A stretch of DNA of 64,000 nt from an uncultured Victivallaceae bacterium (lineage in GTDB: Bacteria; Verrucomicrobiota; Lentisphaeria; Victivallales; Victivallaceae). The position numbers and the translations under genes are program-made. Positions 41,919-51,212 of this stretch are shown here, piece after piece. How positions within the stretch are numbered: position 1 is the first letter of the stretch; each line of letters starts with the position of its first letter. The stretch covers positions 1 through 64,000 of the forward strand of contig CALXOD010000037.1 of the NCBI GenBank assembly GCA_944389925.1, read 5' to 3'. The notes beneath the pieces were generated by a model that searched no databases, was not told the DNA's origin, and saw nothing but the letters and a program-made list of their open reading frames with translations.

Positions 41919-42881
41919 ATGACGAAAAGCCTTTCATTTCAGAAGAACCATTGGAACCGTTTTCTACGGGAAGGGGGGCCCTGGCTGGCGCTGGCGGTGC
42001 TGCTGGTGGTGTGTTGTCTGTCGAGTGAAAGTTTTCGGCAGCCCCAGAATCTGCTCAATATCATGCGCCAGGTCTCTTACAGCGGCATCATCGCTCTCGG
42101 CATGACGTTGATCATTATTGGCGGTGGAATCGATCTGGCCGTAGGTTCTCTGCTGGCACTCTCCGGGGTGCTGGGAATCATGGTGATGAATCAGGTGGCC
42201 GACCCGCTGGTAGGGTTGATGCTGGGCGCGGGAGTTGCTTTGGCTGTCGGGATTGGCGGCGGTGCCTTGAATGGGCTGCTGGTGGCGGCGGGACGGATTC
42301 CGCCCTTCATTGCGACGCTGGGAACGCTGTCCATTTTTCGGTCACTGGCACTGTATGCTGCGGATGCAGGACTGGTCAGCAGCGGGAACGATCATTTCCG
42401 CCGGCTCGGAGCCGCCGCCTGGCTGGGGGTGCCGGTTCCGGTCTGGGTGTTGCTCGCCACGGCGGTCATATTTTCGATCCTGCTGAACCGGACCCGTTTC
42501 GGGCGGCATCTGTGCGCTGTCGGCTCCAATGAGCGGGTGGCGCATTATGCCGCCATCCGGACGGGACGTATCCGGTTTCTCACCTATGTGCTGGCCGGGG
42601 CGGCCGTTGGCATCAGTGCGTTGCTGCTGGGGGGACGGTTGAATTCCATCAGTTCGACCAATGCCGGCCTTTCCTATGAACTGGACGCGATTGCGGCAGT
42701 TATCATCGGAGGAACTGCGATGGCCGGTGGACGCGGTTCGGTATGGGGAACGCTGGCGGGGATTCTGATCCTCGGCATTGTTTCCAACGTGCTCGACATG
42801 TGGGGGGTGTCGGTCAATTTGCAGGGAGCGGTCAAGGGGGCGGTTATCATCGGTGCGGTTTTAATTCAGAGAAAACGCTGA
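41919..42881 (+). CDS. Sugar ABC transporter permease (RbsC-like)
   Basis: The 320-residue inner membrane protein has eight to ten hydrophobic segments and the RbsC/BPD_transp_2 pattern: RQVSYSGIIALGMTLIIIGGGIDLAVGS near residue 50, PPFIATLGTLSIFRSLAL near 125, and the coupling region NERVAHYAAIRTGRI near 205. GGTAMAGGRGSVWGTLAG ends the conserved part. It forms the channel for the ATPase at 40423. No binding-protein gene is seen. Confidence 0.92.
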   Translation: MTKSLSFQKNHWNRFLREGGPWLALAVLLVVCCLSSESFRQPQNLLNIMRQVSYSGIIALGMTLIIIGGGIDLAVGSLLALSGVLGIMVMNQVADPLVGLMLGAGVALAVGIGGGALNGLLVAAGRIPPFIATLGTLSIFRSLALYAADAGLVSSGNDHFRRLGAAAWLGVPVPVWVLLATAVIFSILLNRTRFGRHLCAVGSNERVAHYAAIRTGRIRFLTYVLAGAAVGISALLLGGRLNSISSTNAGLSYELDAIAAVIIGGTAMAGGRGSVWGTLAGILILGIVSNVLDMWGVSVNLQGAVKGAVIIGAVLIQRKR

Positions 42882-42917
42882 CGTCTGATTCCGCGTACAA
42901 TTTCCGTGCCGTTCCAC

Positions 42918-43589
42918 TCATTCCAGTGGAGCGCGTTGTGAATACAGAAACAGGCGCGAACCGCAATTTTCCGGCAGTTCGAAAACCGGGGTGAGGCTCC
43001 AGGTAATGCCGTTCCGGCGGGAGGCCTCAGCGACCTCGGGCAGATCTGTGGCTGCTTGTTCCGGGGTTTTGTAAAGGATGAAGCGACCACGGCGATTCGG
43101 GAAATCCCGCGCGTCTTTCCAGATGGTCCGGGCCGGTGCCACTGCACGGGCGGTGACTACGTCGAACCGATGTTTGCAGGTTCCCTGGTGTGCCAGTTCG
43201 CAGGAGCGTCCGGTGATCACCTGACAGTTCCGCAGCCCCAGAGTGGCCGCCGCCCGTTCCACAAAGGCGGTCTTTTTGCCGGTGGAGTCAATAGCCGTCA
43301 CCCGCAGCTGCGGAAATGCCAGCGCCAGTACCAGTGACGGGAAACCCGCGCCACAACCGATGTCGGCCACAGACAGCGGTTCCGAGCGAAATTCCGGGAA
43401 AACGCGGGCGATGCTCAGGGAATCGGCCACGTGTTTCACGGCAAAGGCCTCCGGTTCTACAATCCGGGTCAGATTCACGGTCCGGTTTGCCTCTGCCAAC
43501 AGTTCGCGCAACCGGAAACACTCCTGAACCAGCCGTTCCGGTGCCGCCACTCCGCATTCGGCGGCGAAGCCGGCAAGATCAAATGCCAT
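42918..43589 (-). CDS. rsmG: 16S rRNA (guanine-N7)-methyltransferase
   Basis: The 223-residue enzyme methylates G527 of 16S rRNA using SAM. The family parts are NLTRIVEPEAFAVKHVADSL, SVADIGCGAGFPSLVLA for SAM, VTAIDSTGKKTAFVERAA, and VVTARAVAP. It is the last gene of the seven-gene minus-strand operon, three bases after the membrane protein. In many bacteria it is next to mnmG/parAB, which is not so here. Confidence 0.92.
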   Translation of the reverse strand: MAFDLAGFAAECGVAAPERLVQECFRLRELLAEANRTVNLTRIVEPEAFAVKHVADSLSIARVFPEFRSEPLSVADIGCGAGFPSLVLALAFPQLRVTAIDSTGKKTAFVERAAATLGLRNCQVITGRSCELAHQGTCKHRFDVVTARAVAPARTIWKDARDFPNRRGRFILYKTPEQAATDLPEVAEASRRNGITWSLTPVFELPENCGSRLFLYSQRAPLE

Positions 43590-43592
43590 CGT

Positions 43593-44138
43593 TCACTGTC
43601 CTTTCTGAAGAATCCCGCCGATCAGGGTGACGATCCCCACCAGCATCAGGAAGCCCCCGACACACCAGCGCACCCGTTTCCGGGTACAGACCGCGCGCAG
43701 ACTATCCCGCATCCAGCAGGGTTTTCCGGAGATGCAGATTCCGGCAATACCGACCAGCCAGTACAAAATCGCCAGCACTGCCGCCCCCGGCGTGTGAAAG
43801 TCGAACGTGCCGTGCACGAAATAGTAAGCCAGCAGGATCAGCAGTCCTCCCGTTGCGCGTGCAAACAGATAGTCCAGAAAAAAATATCCCAGTATCGCTC
43901 CGCCGATTGCCAGGGGCCACAGCCATGGCACCATCCAGTCGAAGACAATCGGGCGCGCATGGGGAATGCACCAGATCAGCGCCGCCAGCCCCAGAACAAC
44001 ACCATACGGGCGATTACGCGGCAATTTCTCCCAGCGTGGCAATTTCTCTGCATTGAGAGTCCACGCCCACCATCCCAGCAGCATCCAGATCGGCGCCGCC
44101 AGCAGCAGCGCTCCCCGGAACACGGTCAGTTCATTCAT
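43593..44138 (-). CDS. Hypothetical membrane protein, five to six segments
   Basis: I do not recognise this 181-residue protein. It is mostly hydrophobic: segments near residues 7-27, 46-62, 68-90, 92-108, 117-135 and 157-176, with a short basic loop (LRAVCTRKRVRW) before the last. No catalytic motif is visible. It overlaps nudC upstream by eight bases and is three bases from rsmG, so it is expressed with both. It may be a small inner membrane protein of unknown role. Confidence 0.7.
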   Translation of the reverse strand: MNELTVFRGALLLAAPIWMLLGWWAWTLNAEKLPRWEKLPRNRPYGVVLGLAALIWCIPHARPIVFDWMVPWLWPLAIGGAILGYFFLDYLFARATGGLLILLAYYFVHGTFDFHTPGAAVLAILYWLVGIAGICISGKPCWMRDSLRAVCTRKRVRWCVGGFLMLVGIVTLIGGILQKGQ

Positions 44139-44988
44139 CCTTTTGGGGTCCTTCCATTACCTGTTTCCATCGTGTTGATTCTGGAAACGTTCTTTGACAA
44201 TAATCCTCAATGAGTTCCCGGGAAATGCTGCCGGGAGACGGAAGCGACGGAAACGTTTCCGGACGGAACCAGCCCGCATCCGAGATTTCCTCGCCGTCCG
44301 GCCGCAATTCTCCGTCGGCGTATTCGGCGCGGAATCCCAGCATCAGCGAATTCGGGAACGGCCAGCTTTGACTGCCGAAATAGGAGAGATTTTTGACCTC
44401 GATTCCCACTTCTTCGCGAATTTCCCGCCGTACCGCATTCTCCAGGTTTTCTCCAGCCTCTACAAAGCCGGCGATCAGGCTGTACATACCCTCCCGGAAT
44501 TTTCGGTTGTGCGCCAGCAGCAGCCGATCTCCCCGACGCACCGCCACAATGACGGCGGGCGCCAATACCGGAAAAAACATCGCTCCGCAGTTTGTGCAGA
44601 CCCGGGCGCATTCCGTTCCGTGATCCACGGTTTCCGCCCCGCAGACACCGCAATAGCGGCGCCGGTTGCGCCAGAACAACAGTTCCCGTCCCCGGGCCGC
44701 CGCAATCCGTTCCGGTTCCGGCAGCAGCTGCAATGCTTCCCGGATATCGCGCGCTTCCAATTCCGCGACCCCCGGACATCCCGGCAGCTCCAGTGCTCCG
44801 CACAGCCGTTCTCCGAAACGTCCTACCCGGATGATTCGGGTCGCGCGGTTAAGCAAGGCTTCTGCCGGGGGCAGATGCCAGTTCCCATCCTCCATTTGCC
44901 GCAACAACAGCCGGCCTTCCGCAAAAACCGCCAGCAAGGCAGAGGATTCTCCTGTTACCGTTGCTGGAGGCAGAGGAATGAACTCCAT
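44131..44988 (-). CDS. nudC: NADH pyrophosphatase (NudC type)
   Basis: The 285-residue hydrolase splits NAD(H) and decaps NAD-capped RNA. A zinc ribbon YCGVCGAETVDHGTECARVC followed by TNCGAMFFPV lies near residue 125. The Nudix box GFVEAGENLENAVRREIREE reaches from about residue 185, completed by VGIEV, and SQSWPFPNSLMLGF is the NudC mark. It overlaps the membrane-protein gene and is one base from tatD, in the same operon. Confidence 0.9.
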   Translation of the reverse strand: MEFIPLPPATVTGESSALLAVFAEGRLLLRQMEDGNWHLPPAEALLNRATRIIRVGRFGERLCGALELPGCPGVAELEARDIREALQLLPEPERIAAARGRELLFWRNRRRYCGVCGAETVDHGTECARVCTNCGAMFFPVLAPAVIVAVRRGDRLLLAHNRKFREGMYSLIAGFVEAGENLENAVRREIREEVGIEVKNLSYFGSQSWPFPNSLMLGFRAEYADGELRPDGEEISDAGWFRPETFPSLPSPGSISRELIEDYCQRTFPESTRWKQVMEGPQKDE

Positions 44989-44989
44989 C

Positions 44990-45805
44990 TCAATTCCTCC
45001 CTTCCAGCCGGAAAAAGGTCAGCGCATTTGCTGTGGTCAGCTGGGCGATTTCCTCCACACTCCGTCCCTTTTCCCGGGCGATCCGGGCCGCAATCAGCGG
45101 CAGATACCCCGGCGTATTGGGTTTGCCGCGATGCGGGACAGGGGCGAGATAGGGGGCGTCCGTTTCGATCAACAGCCGGTCATCCGGGATCATCCGGAGG
45201 ACCTCCCGGATATTGTCGGCACGCGAAAACGTCACCATGCCGGTGACGCCGAGGCTGGCACCGAGCGCCAGAAATTTTTCTGCCCACTCCGGCGTTCCGG
45301 CAAAGCAATGAATCACCATCCGTCCTCCGGCATCGGCGAATGGCTGTAAGGCTTTGTACAGATCATCATAGGCTCCCCACTCATCTTCCCGGTCCCGACA
45401 GTGAAGCACGGCCGGAAGCGATGTTTGCAGAGCGAATCCCAGAAAATTCTCCAGCACCTGCCGCTGCTGTTTTCGGGGGGCCTGGTCATAAAAATAATCC
45501 AGACCGATTTCGCCAACCGCCGCGCATTGCGGATCCGCCAGCAGCGGGGTAAAGTCTGTCAGCGGGTGCGTATCGCTCTCGGCACAATGGGGATGTACGC
45601 CGGCGGCAAACCACGCATCCGGTATCGCCCGGGCAAAGTCCCGCGCCCGGCAGCTCTCCTCATAGTCACCGCCGTTTGCCAGCAGATACAGGCGTTCGGG
45701 CAGCGGTATGCCGTCCGTTTCCCGCAGACAGGCCTGGATGGCCTGCTGATATTGTTCCGGCGTATCTTCGGTACTGTAGTGAAAATGGGTATCAAACAAC
45801 TTCAT
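44990..45805 (-). CDS. tatD: TatD family metal-dependent hydrolase
   Basis: The 271-residue protein begins MKLFDTHFHYS with the HxH metal site. Other ligands are in AVGEIGLDYFYD, VLHCRDR, MVIHCFAG and LIETDAPYLAP. TatD proteins are cytoplasmic DNases or related hydrolases. AAGGA sits eight bases before the chosen ATG. The start overlaps the end of the channel gene by 14 bases. Confidence 0.9.
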   Translation of the reverse strand: MKLFDTHFHYSTEDTPEQYQQAIQACLRETDGIPLPERLYLLANGGDYEESCRARDFARAIPDAWFAAGVHPHCAESDTHPLTDFTPLLADPQCAAVGEIGLDYFYDQAPRKQQRQVLENFLGFALQTSLPAVLHCRDREDEWGAYDDLYKALQPFADAGGRMVIHCFAGTPEWAEKFLALGASLGVTGMVTFSRADNIREVLRMIPDDRLLIETDAPYLAPVPHRGKPNTPGYLPLIAARIAREKGRSVEEIAQLTTANALTFFRLEGRN

Positions 45806-46547
45806 TGTCGCCATCCTTTCCCAGGGAAGGAACCGGCTGATTCCGTTCCATCCGGGTCGTGTTCGTCATGAGGCCGATCTGGCGGCCGATGAACAACGCC
45901 ACATATAATACTCCGCACACTGCTTCCAATCCCGCCAGCTGGCGGGTGAAGGGATGCGTTGCCACGATATCTCCGAATCCGCTGGTCGTCAAGGTGGTGA
46001 AACTGAAATACCACATGTCGTTCAATTCCGGCGTGAACGCCGTTTCCTGAAACGCGAAGCTCCCCGGCAGCAGCCGCGACATCAGAAAATACAGATCGCC
46101 AAAGACAATCGCCAGCAGCAGATACGTTAACACACAGCCGAAAATCGGTTCTTTCGGGTGAGTGGTATAAAGCGAATAAAACATGACACAGCATACCAGC
46201 AGGACTTCAAAAATAATCAGCAACAGCATGGCTGTCCCCGGCAGTCCCAGTGTTTCATTCATCGGGTCGTTGAAGTGGTCGAAAAACACCTGCAGCATCT
46301 TCGGCAGCAGGAAAATCCCCCCGGGTATGATTGTCAGGTACAATACCTTCCGGCTGGAGCTGACAAAGTAGGGGGCAAAGACGCTGACCACGTAAAATAT
46401 CACCAGCAGATAACGGTTCAACCCCTCACTCCAGCAGGACAGAAGCGGATTCAGCAGCAGAAACAGCACCAGTGCCAGGGTCAGCGTGGCACATTTGTTG
46501 CTGCTGATGATCTGCAGGAGCCGATGCGGTCCTTTGCCATTTGCCAT
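45792..46547 (-). CDS. Potassium channel-like protein
   Basis: The 251-residue membrane protein has hydrophobic segments near residues 18-40, 45-62, 68-88, 105-130 and 142-162, then a pore helix and the filter-like TTLTTSGFGDI near residue 195, followed by a last membrane helix. The filter matches TxGxGD with GFGD in place of GYGD. There is no RCK/TrkA-N domain; a short hydrophilic tail ends the protein. It would let potassium cross the inner membrane. GGGAG lies eight bases before 46547. Position within an RNA/DNA-maintenance operon is unusual. Confidence 0.8.
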   Translation of the reverse strand: MANGKGPHRLLQIISSNKCATLTLALVLFLLLNPLLSCWSEGLNRYLLVIFYVVSVFAPYFVSSSRKVLYLTIIPGGIFLLPKMLQVFFDHFNDPMNETLGLPGTAMLLLIIFEVLLVCCVMFYSLYTTHPKEPIFGCVLTYLLLAIVFGDLYFLMSRLLPGSFAFQETAFTPELNDMWYFSFTTLTTSGFGDIVATHPFTRQLAGLEAVCGVLYVALFIGRQIGLMTNTTRMERNQPVPSLGKDGDNEVV

Positions 46548-46587
46548 GTTCTGTTCTCCCGATTTCCCGTTGTTGTGCTGCCGTTCG

Positions 46588-49500
46588 TTATTTTCCGGTC
46601 GAATCCGTGGAGCGCCGGTCTTTTTCATGCAAGGCTGCGCCCGTTATACTCTCCAGCGGCAGTGCTTCACCCAGTACTTCACCTACCCGGTCAATCAGCG
46701 ATTGTATCTGTCCGCCGGTCATTGCCGGAATCAATTCCCGGAGATTGACCTGCGGTTCCGCCGGAGTTCCCTGAATCGGAATCGTAACCGGCATGCCGAA
46801 CAAAGACAGTTGCGATACCAGAGCCAGGGACTGCTCGCCGGCGGTGGCAATCTGTCCGGAAAAATTCAGCTTTTCCACCGGAGTTCCCCGGAAATCGCAT
46901 TGCTCAATTTCAATACGCTGCCGGCCTGCCCGGAGCTGCAGGAGTCCGGTATGAAACCGCAGTTCGGAAAAGGTACTGCCGGAAGCAAGCATGTTATCCT
47001 GAAATTTTCGCCATTCCCCCGGCAGGTTCATCGAATTCGGCAGCAGGGCGCTGACGCGCATCAGCGCCTCTACCGGCGCCAGCAGGAGCCGGGCGTACGG
47101 ATTGAACAGCATCCGGTTGGGAATTACGATGTCCGCCAGTTCTGCCCGAACCGTTCCCTCGGAGCGGGGCAGCCATTCCGGCCCCGGTATGTTCCGCAGA
47201 TTCAAACGCCAATCCAGCCCGCGCAGGATTCCCTGAAATTGCGAATCCGGCACAGATAGTGTTATCAGGGGCGCAAGCGGGAGCGGCCGCTTCAGATGAC
47301 CGGTGGTGCCAATCGCCATTCCTTGTGGTGTATCCAGCAGATGCAGGGAAACTTCCAGCGGCCGCTCATTAACTGTCAAATGCAGTGACGGCGCGTCCAG
47401 CCGGTGTTCCCTGGTTCGTATATTGCCGGACAAAGCCAGCACCAGATCCGCTCCCCAGTTCAGGTTCTGTGCCTTCAGGGCAAGTTCTACCGGGCGTTGG
47501 CCGAAAAACAGCGGTGTCCGGACTTTCGGCAATGCCGGCGGAGCCGTCGGCAGGGTTGTTTTTTTCCGGGTGGACGAACCGGAGGGAAGAGGAGCTGGGG
47601 CGGCGGGAAGCGAGTTTGCCATGGCATGAAGCGCGGCCAGGTCTGCCTGTTCCATCTGCAGGTCGGCGTGAACCGGGCGGGTAACGTCGCCGGGAATGGT
47701 TGCCGTCAGTTTCGCCGCCAGCAGCCGCCGCGGGCCCTGATGCAGCGTCAGGCGGCTGTGCCGCAGACGGCTGGTGCCGCCTTTGCGGGACAGTTCAAAA
47801 TTCAGCTGCCCGGAGGCTCCCATACCGATACCGGTCCAGCGAAATTTTTCCAGATTCAGCAATCCGGCAACTTGAATTTCGGAGAGGTTTTTCCCGGCAA
47901 CCGTCACCTCGCCGGCCAGAGCGCATTCCGCCAGCCGTCCCGGAAACAGGAGCCGCGTCAACTGTTCATTCAGATAACGCACGGCCAGGCGATATTCCCA
48001 GGCGCCTGCCGCTTCCGTTGCCCCGGAAAGTTCCAACCGCAATGCCGGACGGCCACCCACCCGGCAATACAGTACGTTGGTCGGGAGCTGCATGCGGCCG
48101 TCTCCCGGGAAATAAAGCGAAAAATCATCCTGCAACGTTACATCCCGGATGTGCAGCCGGCCGCAACGTGCTGCCAGATCACTCAGGACCAGGGTTCCGC
48201 CGGTAGTGATGCTTTTCAGATCGCTGCCGGTATCGACCGTCGCGCTGAGCCGCAACCTTCCTTCTGAAAATGCTACCTGATCGGATGAGAAAAAATCGTT
48301 CAGACAGGACAGCGGCGTTTCTCCTTCCAGGGTTGCTTTCCAGTTATCCACCGGAATCCAGCGTTCTCCGGAGAGATCAAAAAATTGCGGTTCCAGCCGC
48401 AAACTTAACAGACTGTTCTGGATACCGGCCGTATTCAGGAAGGCCTGTTTCAATTGGACACCGGTATCCGACCATTCGAGTTCAGCAGAGCCCTCTGCAT
48501 GCACGGGAGAAAAGGGAGCGAGCCGATGCTTGACGGCGGCCTGCATCTCCGCCGAGGGCAGCAATGGCAGCAAGGCTTCTTCCAGTTGTTCGAGCGTTAC
48601 TTTCATGGAGCCGCGTCGTTTTTCCCGGTTCCATGTGGCGGTGGCTTCCAGCATGCCCAGCAGATCGCCGCCGTGGTCCACAGTTAAGCTCAAGCTTGGT
48701 ATTTTCCAACTGAAATCCGGCAGCAGAGCCGCGGTAAATTCCAAGCGGCCATTCAGTAAATTGCCGTGCCAGTCACGTACCTGGAGATTCAGTCCGCCCA
48801 CATCCAGTTCTCCCCGCATGCCGGCTCCATCCAGGTCTTTGGGCAGCATGACTTCCACCCGTCCGGAAAGCAGTCCTTCCGTCAGCTTGAGCTTTTGCCC
48901 GGCCGGAATGACGAAACGCAGCAGCGAAAGATCAAATCGGTCCACCTCCAGCAGCACTCTGGAGGGGGGACCGACGAGAGTGTTTTCGCCATGACCTCCG
49001 TTCAAATCATAGCTGGCCGGTCCCGGCAGATGCAGTCGCAGGGCGGAATGCCCCTGTTCGGACAATTCTGCATTCAGATTTCGCACCTGTAACTCCTGCG
49101 TGGTCGAGTCAATCACAAAGTCCTGCTCTGTATGAAAGCGAAAACCCGGCAGCCGCAACCGATCCCCGCCGAAAGCAGCTTCCCCTTCCCGGCGTTCCAG
49201 AGTCAAGTGTCCCCGGCTGATCAGTTTGCCGCGACTGGCCTGGAATTCTCCGGCGCCCTCCAGCCGGACTTGTCCCGGATTCACGCCCCACCATACGTCT
49301 GAAAGCAGTGCCATGACTTCTTCAGACAATTCCGCCCGCGATACCTGCAGCTGGCATTCCCGGCGCCCCGGGCCCAGGGTTCCGGTCATGTCCAGTCTGC
49401 TGAGCAGTTGACCGAGCCGGTCCTGACGCAACTGAAAACGGGAAATTTCCAATATGCCGTTTTGCCGTTCTGCCGCCGTGGACAGCATGATGCTGCTGTG

Positions 49501-50319
49501 ATGCAGGGGGCGTTCGGCAATTTGTCCTTCGAGCTGGCTCAGCTGCAGACGCAGATCCCACCCGTTCAGACGGAAAGTCCGATTCCATTGTACCGTCTGC
49601 GTCAGATCCATGCGACCGGTCATGACAATGCCGCCGGAACTCTTCAGCGAAAAACGCCCTGTTCCCTGTACTGGCATGTCACCGGGATTCTGCAGGGACT
49701 TTGCGTCCAGTGCGAGGTCTTCAACGTGAAAATCCAGTCGGCGTCCACCTTTTCTGGAAATCAGATGGAAGGCTCCGTTTTCCACTTTGATATTGCTCAG
49801 ACTCAGGCGTGGTGTGCGTCGCCCGGAATGTGGATCGACGGTATTGGTTCGGGCGCGTGTTTCCGTCCGGCGGGCGGGGGCTTGAGGTGTCGGTTGTGGT
49901 GTCGTTTGACGACGTCCGGCTTTCCCTGCCGTTTGGGTTTTCCCCGCCAGCAGACGCTGGAAATTCCAGCGGCCTTCTTCATCTTCCACCAGAGCTACTT
50001 CCACGCCGTTTCCTTCCACATCGCGAAAGGCGAGAATACCGCGCAGCAGCTGCCCCGGCAGGTAATAACCGCGCACCTTTCGGGCTGTTACCAGCGGCGC
50101 CTCTTCCGGGCCGAGTCGGAACTGATAGAAAGTAAGGTGATTTCGCCAGGGATTCCAGGATATTTCGCCCACTTCAAGCCGGATATGAGTCAGCTGGCGG
50201 AAGAGCGGCAGCGCCGCCTGGGTGAGAAACCAGGAACTGGTCAGGAAAAAACCGGCCGCCGTCACGATGACGGCGGCCAGCAAAAGGATTACCGCCAGTT
50301 TCTTCTTTTTCAGTGCCAT
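46588..50319 (-). CDS. AsmA-like giant membrane-anchored protein
   Basis: The 1243-residue protein has one N-terminal membrane helix (AVILLLAAVIVTAAGFFL, residues about 9-26) and then almost only beta strands. A Pro/Thr/Arg-rich linker lies near residues 130-165, and repeated groove-like segments continue to the C-terminus, where NLPGEWRKFQDNMLA and IPIQGTPAEPQVNLRELIPA resemble AsmA-like C-terminal domains. The AsmA/TamB/YhdP group bridges the periplasm and moves phospholipid to the outer membrane. It is 54 bases downstream of a small conserved gene and precedes the channel gene by about 40 bases. The family assignment is based on architecture and patterns only. Confidence 0.7.
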   Translation of the reverse strand: MALKKKKLAVILLLAAVIVTAAGFFLTSSWFLTQAALPLFRQLTHIRLEVGEISWNPWRNHLTFYQFRLGPEEAPLVTARKVRGYYLPGQLLRGILAFRDVEGNGVEVALVEDEEGRWNFQRLLAGKTQTAGKAGRRQTTPQPTPQAPARRTETRARTNTVDPHSGRRTPRLSLSNIKVENGAFHLISRKGGRRLDFHVEDLALDAKSLQNPGDMPVQGTGRFSLKSSGGIVMTGRMDLTQTVQWNRTFRLNGWDLRLQLSQLEGQIAERPLHHSSIMLSTAAERQNGILEISRFQLRQDRLGQLLSRLDMTGTLGPGRRECQLQVSRAELSEEVMALLSDVWWGVNPGQVRLEGAGEFQASRGKLISRGHLTLERREGEAAFGGDRLRLPGFRFHTEQDFVIDSTTQELQVRNLNAELSEQGHSALRLHLPGPASYDLNGGHGENTLVGPPSRVLLEVDRFDLSLLRFVIPAGQKLKLTEGLLSGRVEVMLPKDLDGAGMRGELDVGGLNLQVRDWHGNLLNGRLEFTAALLPDFSWKIPSLSLTVDHGGDLLGMLEATATWNREKRRGSMKVTLEQLEEALLPLLPSAEMQAAVKHRLAPFSPVHAEGSAELEWSDTGVQLKQAFLNTAGIQNSLLSLRLEPQFFDLSGERWIPVDNWKATLEGETPLSCLNDFFSSDQVAFSEGRLRLSATVDTGSDLKSITTGGTLVLSDLAARCGRLHIRDVTLQDDFSLYFPGDGRMQLPTNVLYCRVGGRPALRLELSGATEAAGAWEYRLAVRYLNEQLTRLLFPGRLAECALAGEVTVAGKNLSEIQVAGLLNLEKFRWTGIGMGASGQLNFELSRKGGTSRLRHSRLTLHQGPRRLLAAKLTATIPGDVTRPVHADLQMEQADLAALHAMANSLPAAPAPLPSGSSTRKKTTLPTAPPALPKVRTPLFFGQRPVELALKAQNLNWGADLVLALSGNIRTREHRLDAPSLHLTVNERPLEVSLHLLDTPQGMAIGTTGHLKRPLPLAPLITLSVPDSQFQGILRGLDWRLNLRNIPGPEWLPRSEGTVRAELADIVIPNRMLFNPYARLLLAPVEALMRVSALLPNSMNLPGEWRKFQDNMLASGSTFSELRFHTGLLQLRAGRQRIEIEQCDFRGTPVEKLNFSGQIATAGEQSLALVSQLSLFGMPVTIPIQGTPAEPQVNLRELIPAMTGGQIQSLIDRVGEVLGEALPLESITGAALHEKDRRSTDSTGK

Positions 50320-50373
50320 TGCTGTTTCTCACACCGCTTCCTGACACAATTCAAGCTGCGGCAGTCGGAACCG

Positions 50374-50820
50374 TCAGCGGGCGAACAAGGTCTGCAGTTC
50401 CTTCTGGAATTCCTGCAGATCGGTCTCTGTCGGTTCTCCCGAGACCTTGTCCAGGCCCAGGCGGCCGAACTGATCCACGTACCATTCGGCACTTGCACCG
50501 GAGCCGAATCGGACCGATCCTCCCGCCACGGCACCGGGACGGAGTACCTTGCTGACTTCCACCGTGGTTTTTCCGGGAGCGGCAGAGGCGGGGGCTGCAT
50601 CCGGGGTGTCCGCTGCGGTTTTCTGATCACTTTCTTTCGGTGGGGCCGGATCCATAGCCGCCCAGTCGACGTTCTCGAGCTCGGCGGCGAGGATGCGCAG
50701 TTCCATAAACGTCATTTTGCAGGAAAACTTCGTATTGACCTCGGATTGGATTTCCGAAAGTGTCCGTCCAGCGGCCAGTTCCGCTGCGATAAATTTTTTG
50801 ATTTCCTGATTGTCAGCCAT
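50374..50820 (-). CDS. Hypothetical protein, 148 residues
   Basis: I do not recognise this protein. It begins MADNQEIKKFIAAELAAGRT followed by LSEIQSEVNTKFSCKMTFMEL, a helical region reminiscent of small DNA- or partner-binding domains. A low-complexity Ala/Pro/Lys linker (about 60-90) and a short beta-like C-terminal part (VSKVLRPGAVAGGSVRFGS, AEWYVDQFGRLGL) follow. GAGGG is ten bases before the chosen start. It is the first gene of the operon that continues with the AsmA-like gene. Confidence 0.7.
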   Translation of the reverse strand: MADNQEIKKFIAAELAAGRTLSEIQSEVNTKFSCKMTFMELRILAAELENVDWAAMDPAPPKESDQKTAADTPDAAPASAAPGKTTVEVSKVLRPGAVAGGSVRFGSGASAEWYVDQFGRLGLDKVSGEPTETDLQEFQKELQTLFAR

Positions 50821-50942
50821 AGTCAGCATTCCCTCTTTTGGATCCGTCGGCGCACTCCGCCGATTCGGCTGGGCCGCCCGGAGGATTCTTACCGGATGAT
50901 GGTGCGAACGCCGTCCGGAATATTCAGAATTCATTTTCTCAT

Positions 50943-50970
50943 AACATACACCGCCAGGCGGAAAAATCAA
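50943..50970 (-). promoter_or_regulatory. Promoter for the seven-gene operon
   Basis: On the minus strand TTGATT (50965-50970), 16 bases, TATGTT (50943-50948); it leads into the small gene at 50820 after about 120 bases. Confidence 0.5.
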
Positions 50971-51087
50971 TGTTTTCCACATCTTTCCGGCTGTGGTTTT
51001 GAATCCAGCGCATTTTCCAGAGAAAGAAGAAAGCAGCCCCTCAAAAGATGGAAAATTTCATTTTTTTTATTTGTGTCGCTTGAAATC

Positions 51088-51116
51088 TTGTCGTAACTGG
51101 ATTATTTGTTTAGTAT
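51088..51116 (+). promoter_or_regulatory. Promoter for the marR-efflux locus
   Basis: TTGTCG (51088-51093), 17 bases, TAGTAT (51111-51116), in a stretch far more AT-rich than the rest of the window. Confidence 0.5.
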
Positions 51117-51162
51117 CTAAATAATATAGAATCTAAATTATTTTGAGTTTCAAATTAATTTG
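51115..51162 (+). promoter_or_regulatory. Operator-like repeats near the marR promoter
   Basis: ATCTAAAT occurs at 51115-51122 and again at 51131-51138. The palindrome CAAATTAATTTG lies at 51151-51162. Placed at and just after the -10, they are good candidates for binding by the MarR protein encoded downstream. Confidence 0.5.
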
Positions 51163-51212
51163 GCACAGAAAGGGACGAGGAGGCCAAAAGAAGAGGAGCG
51201 CCGCTGTGTCCT

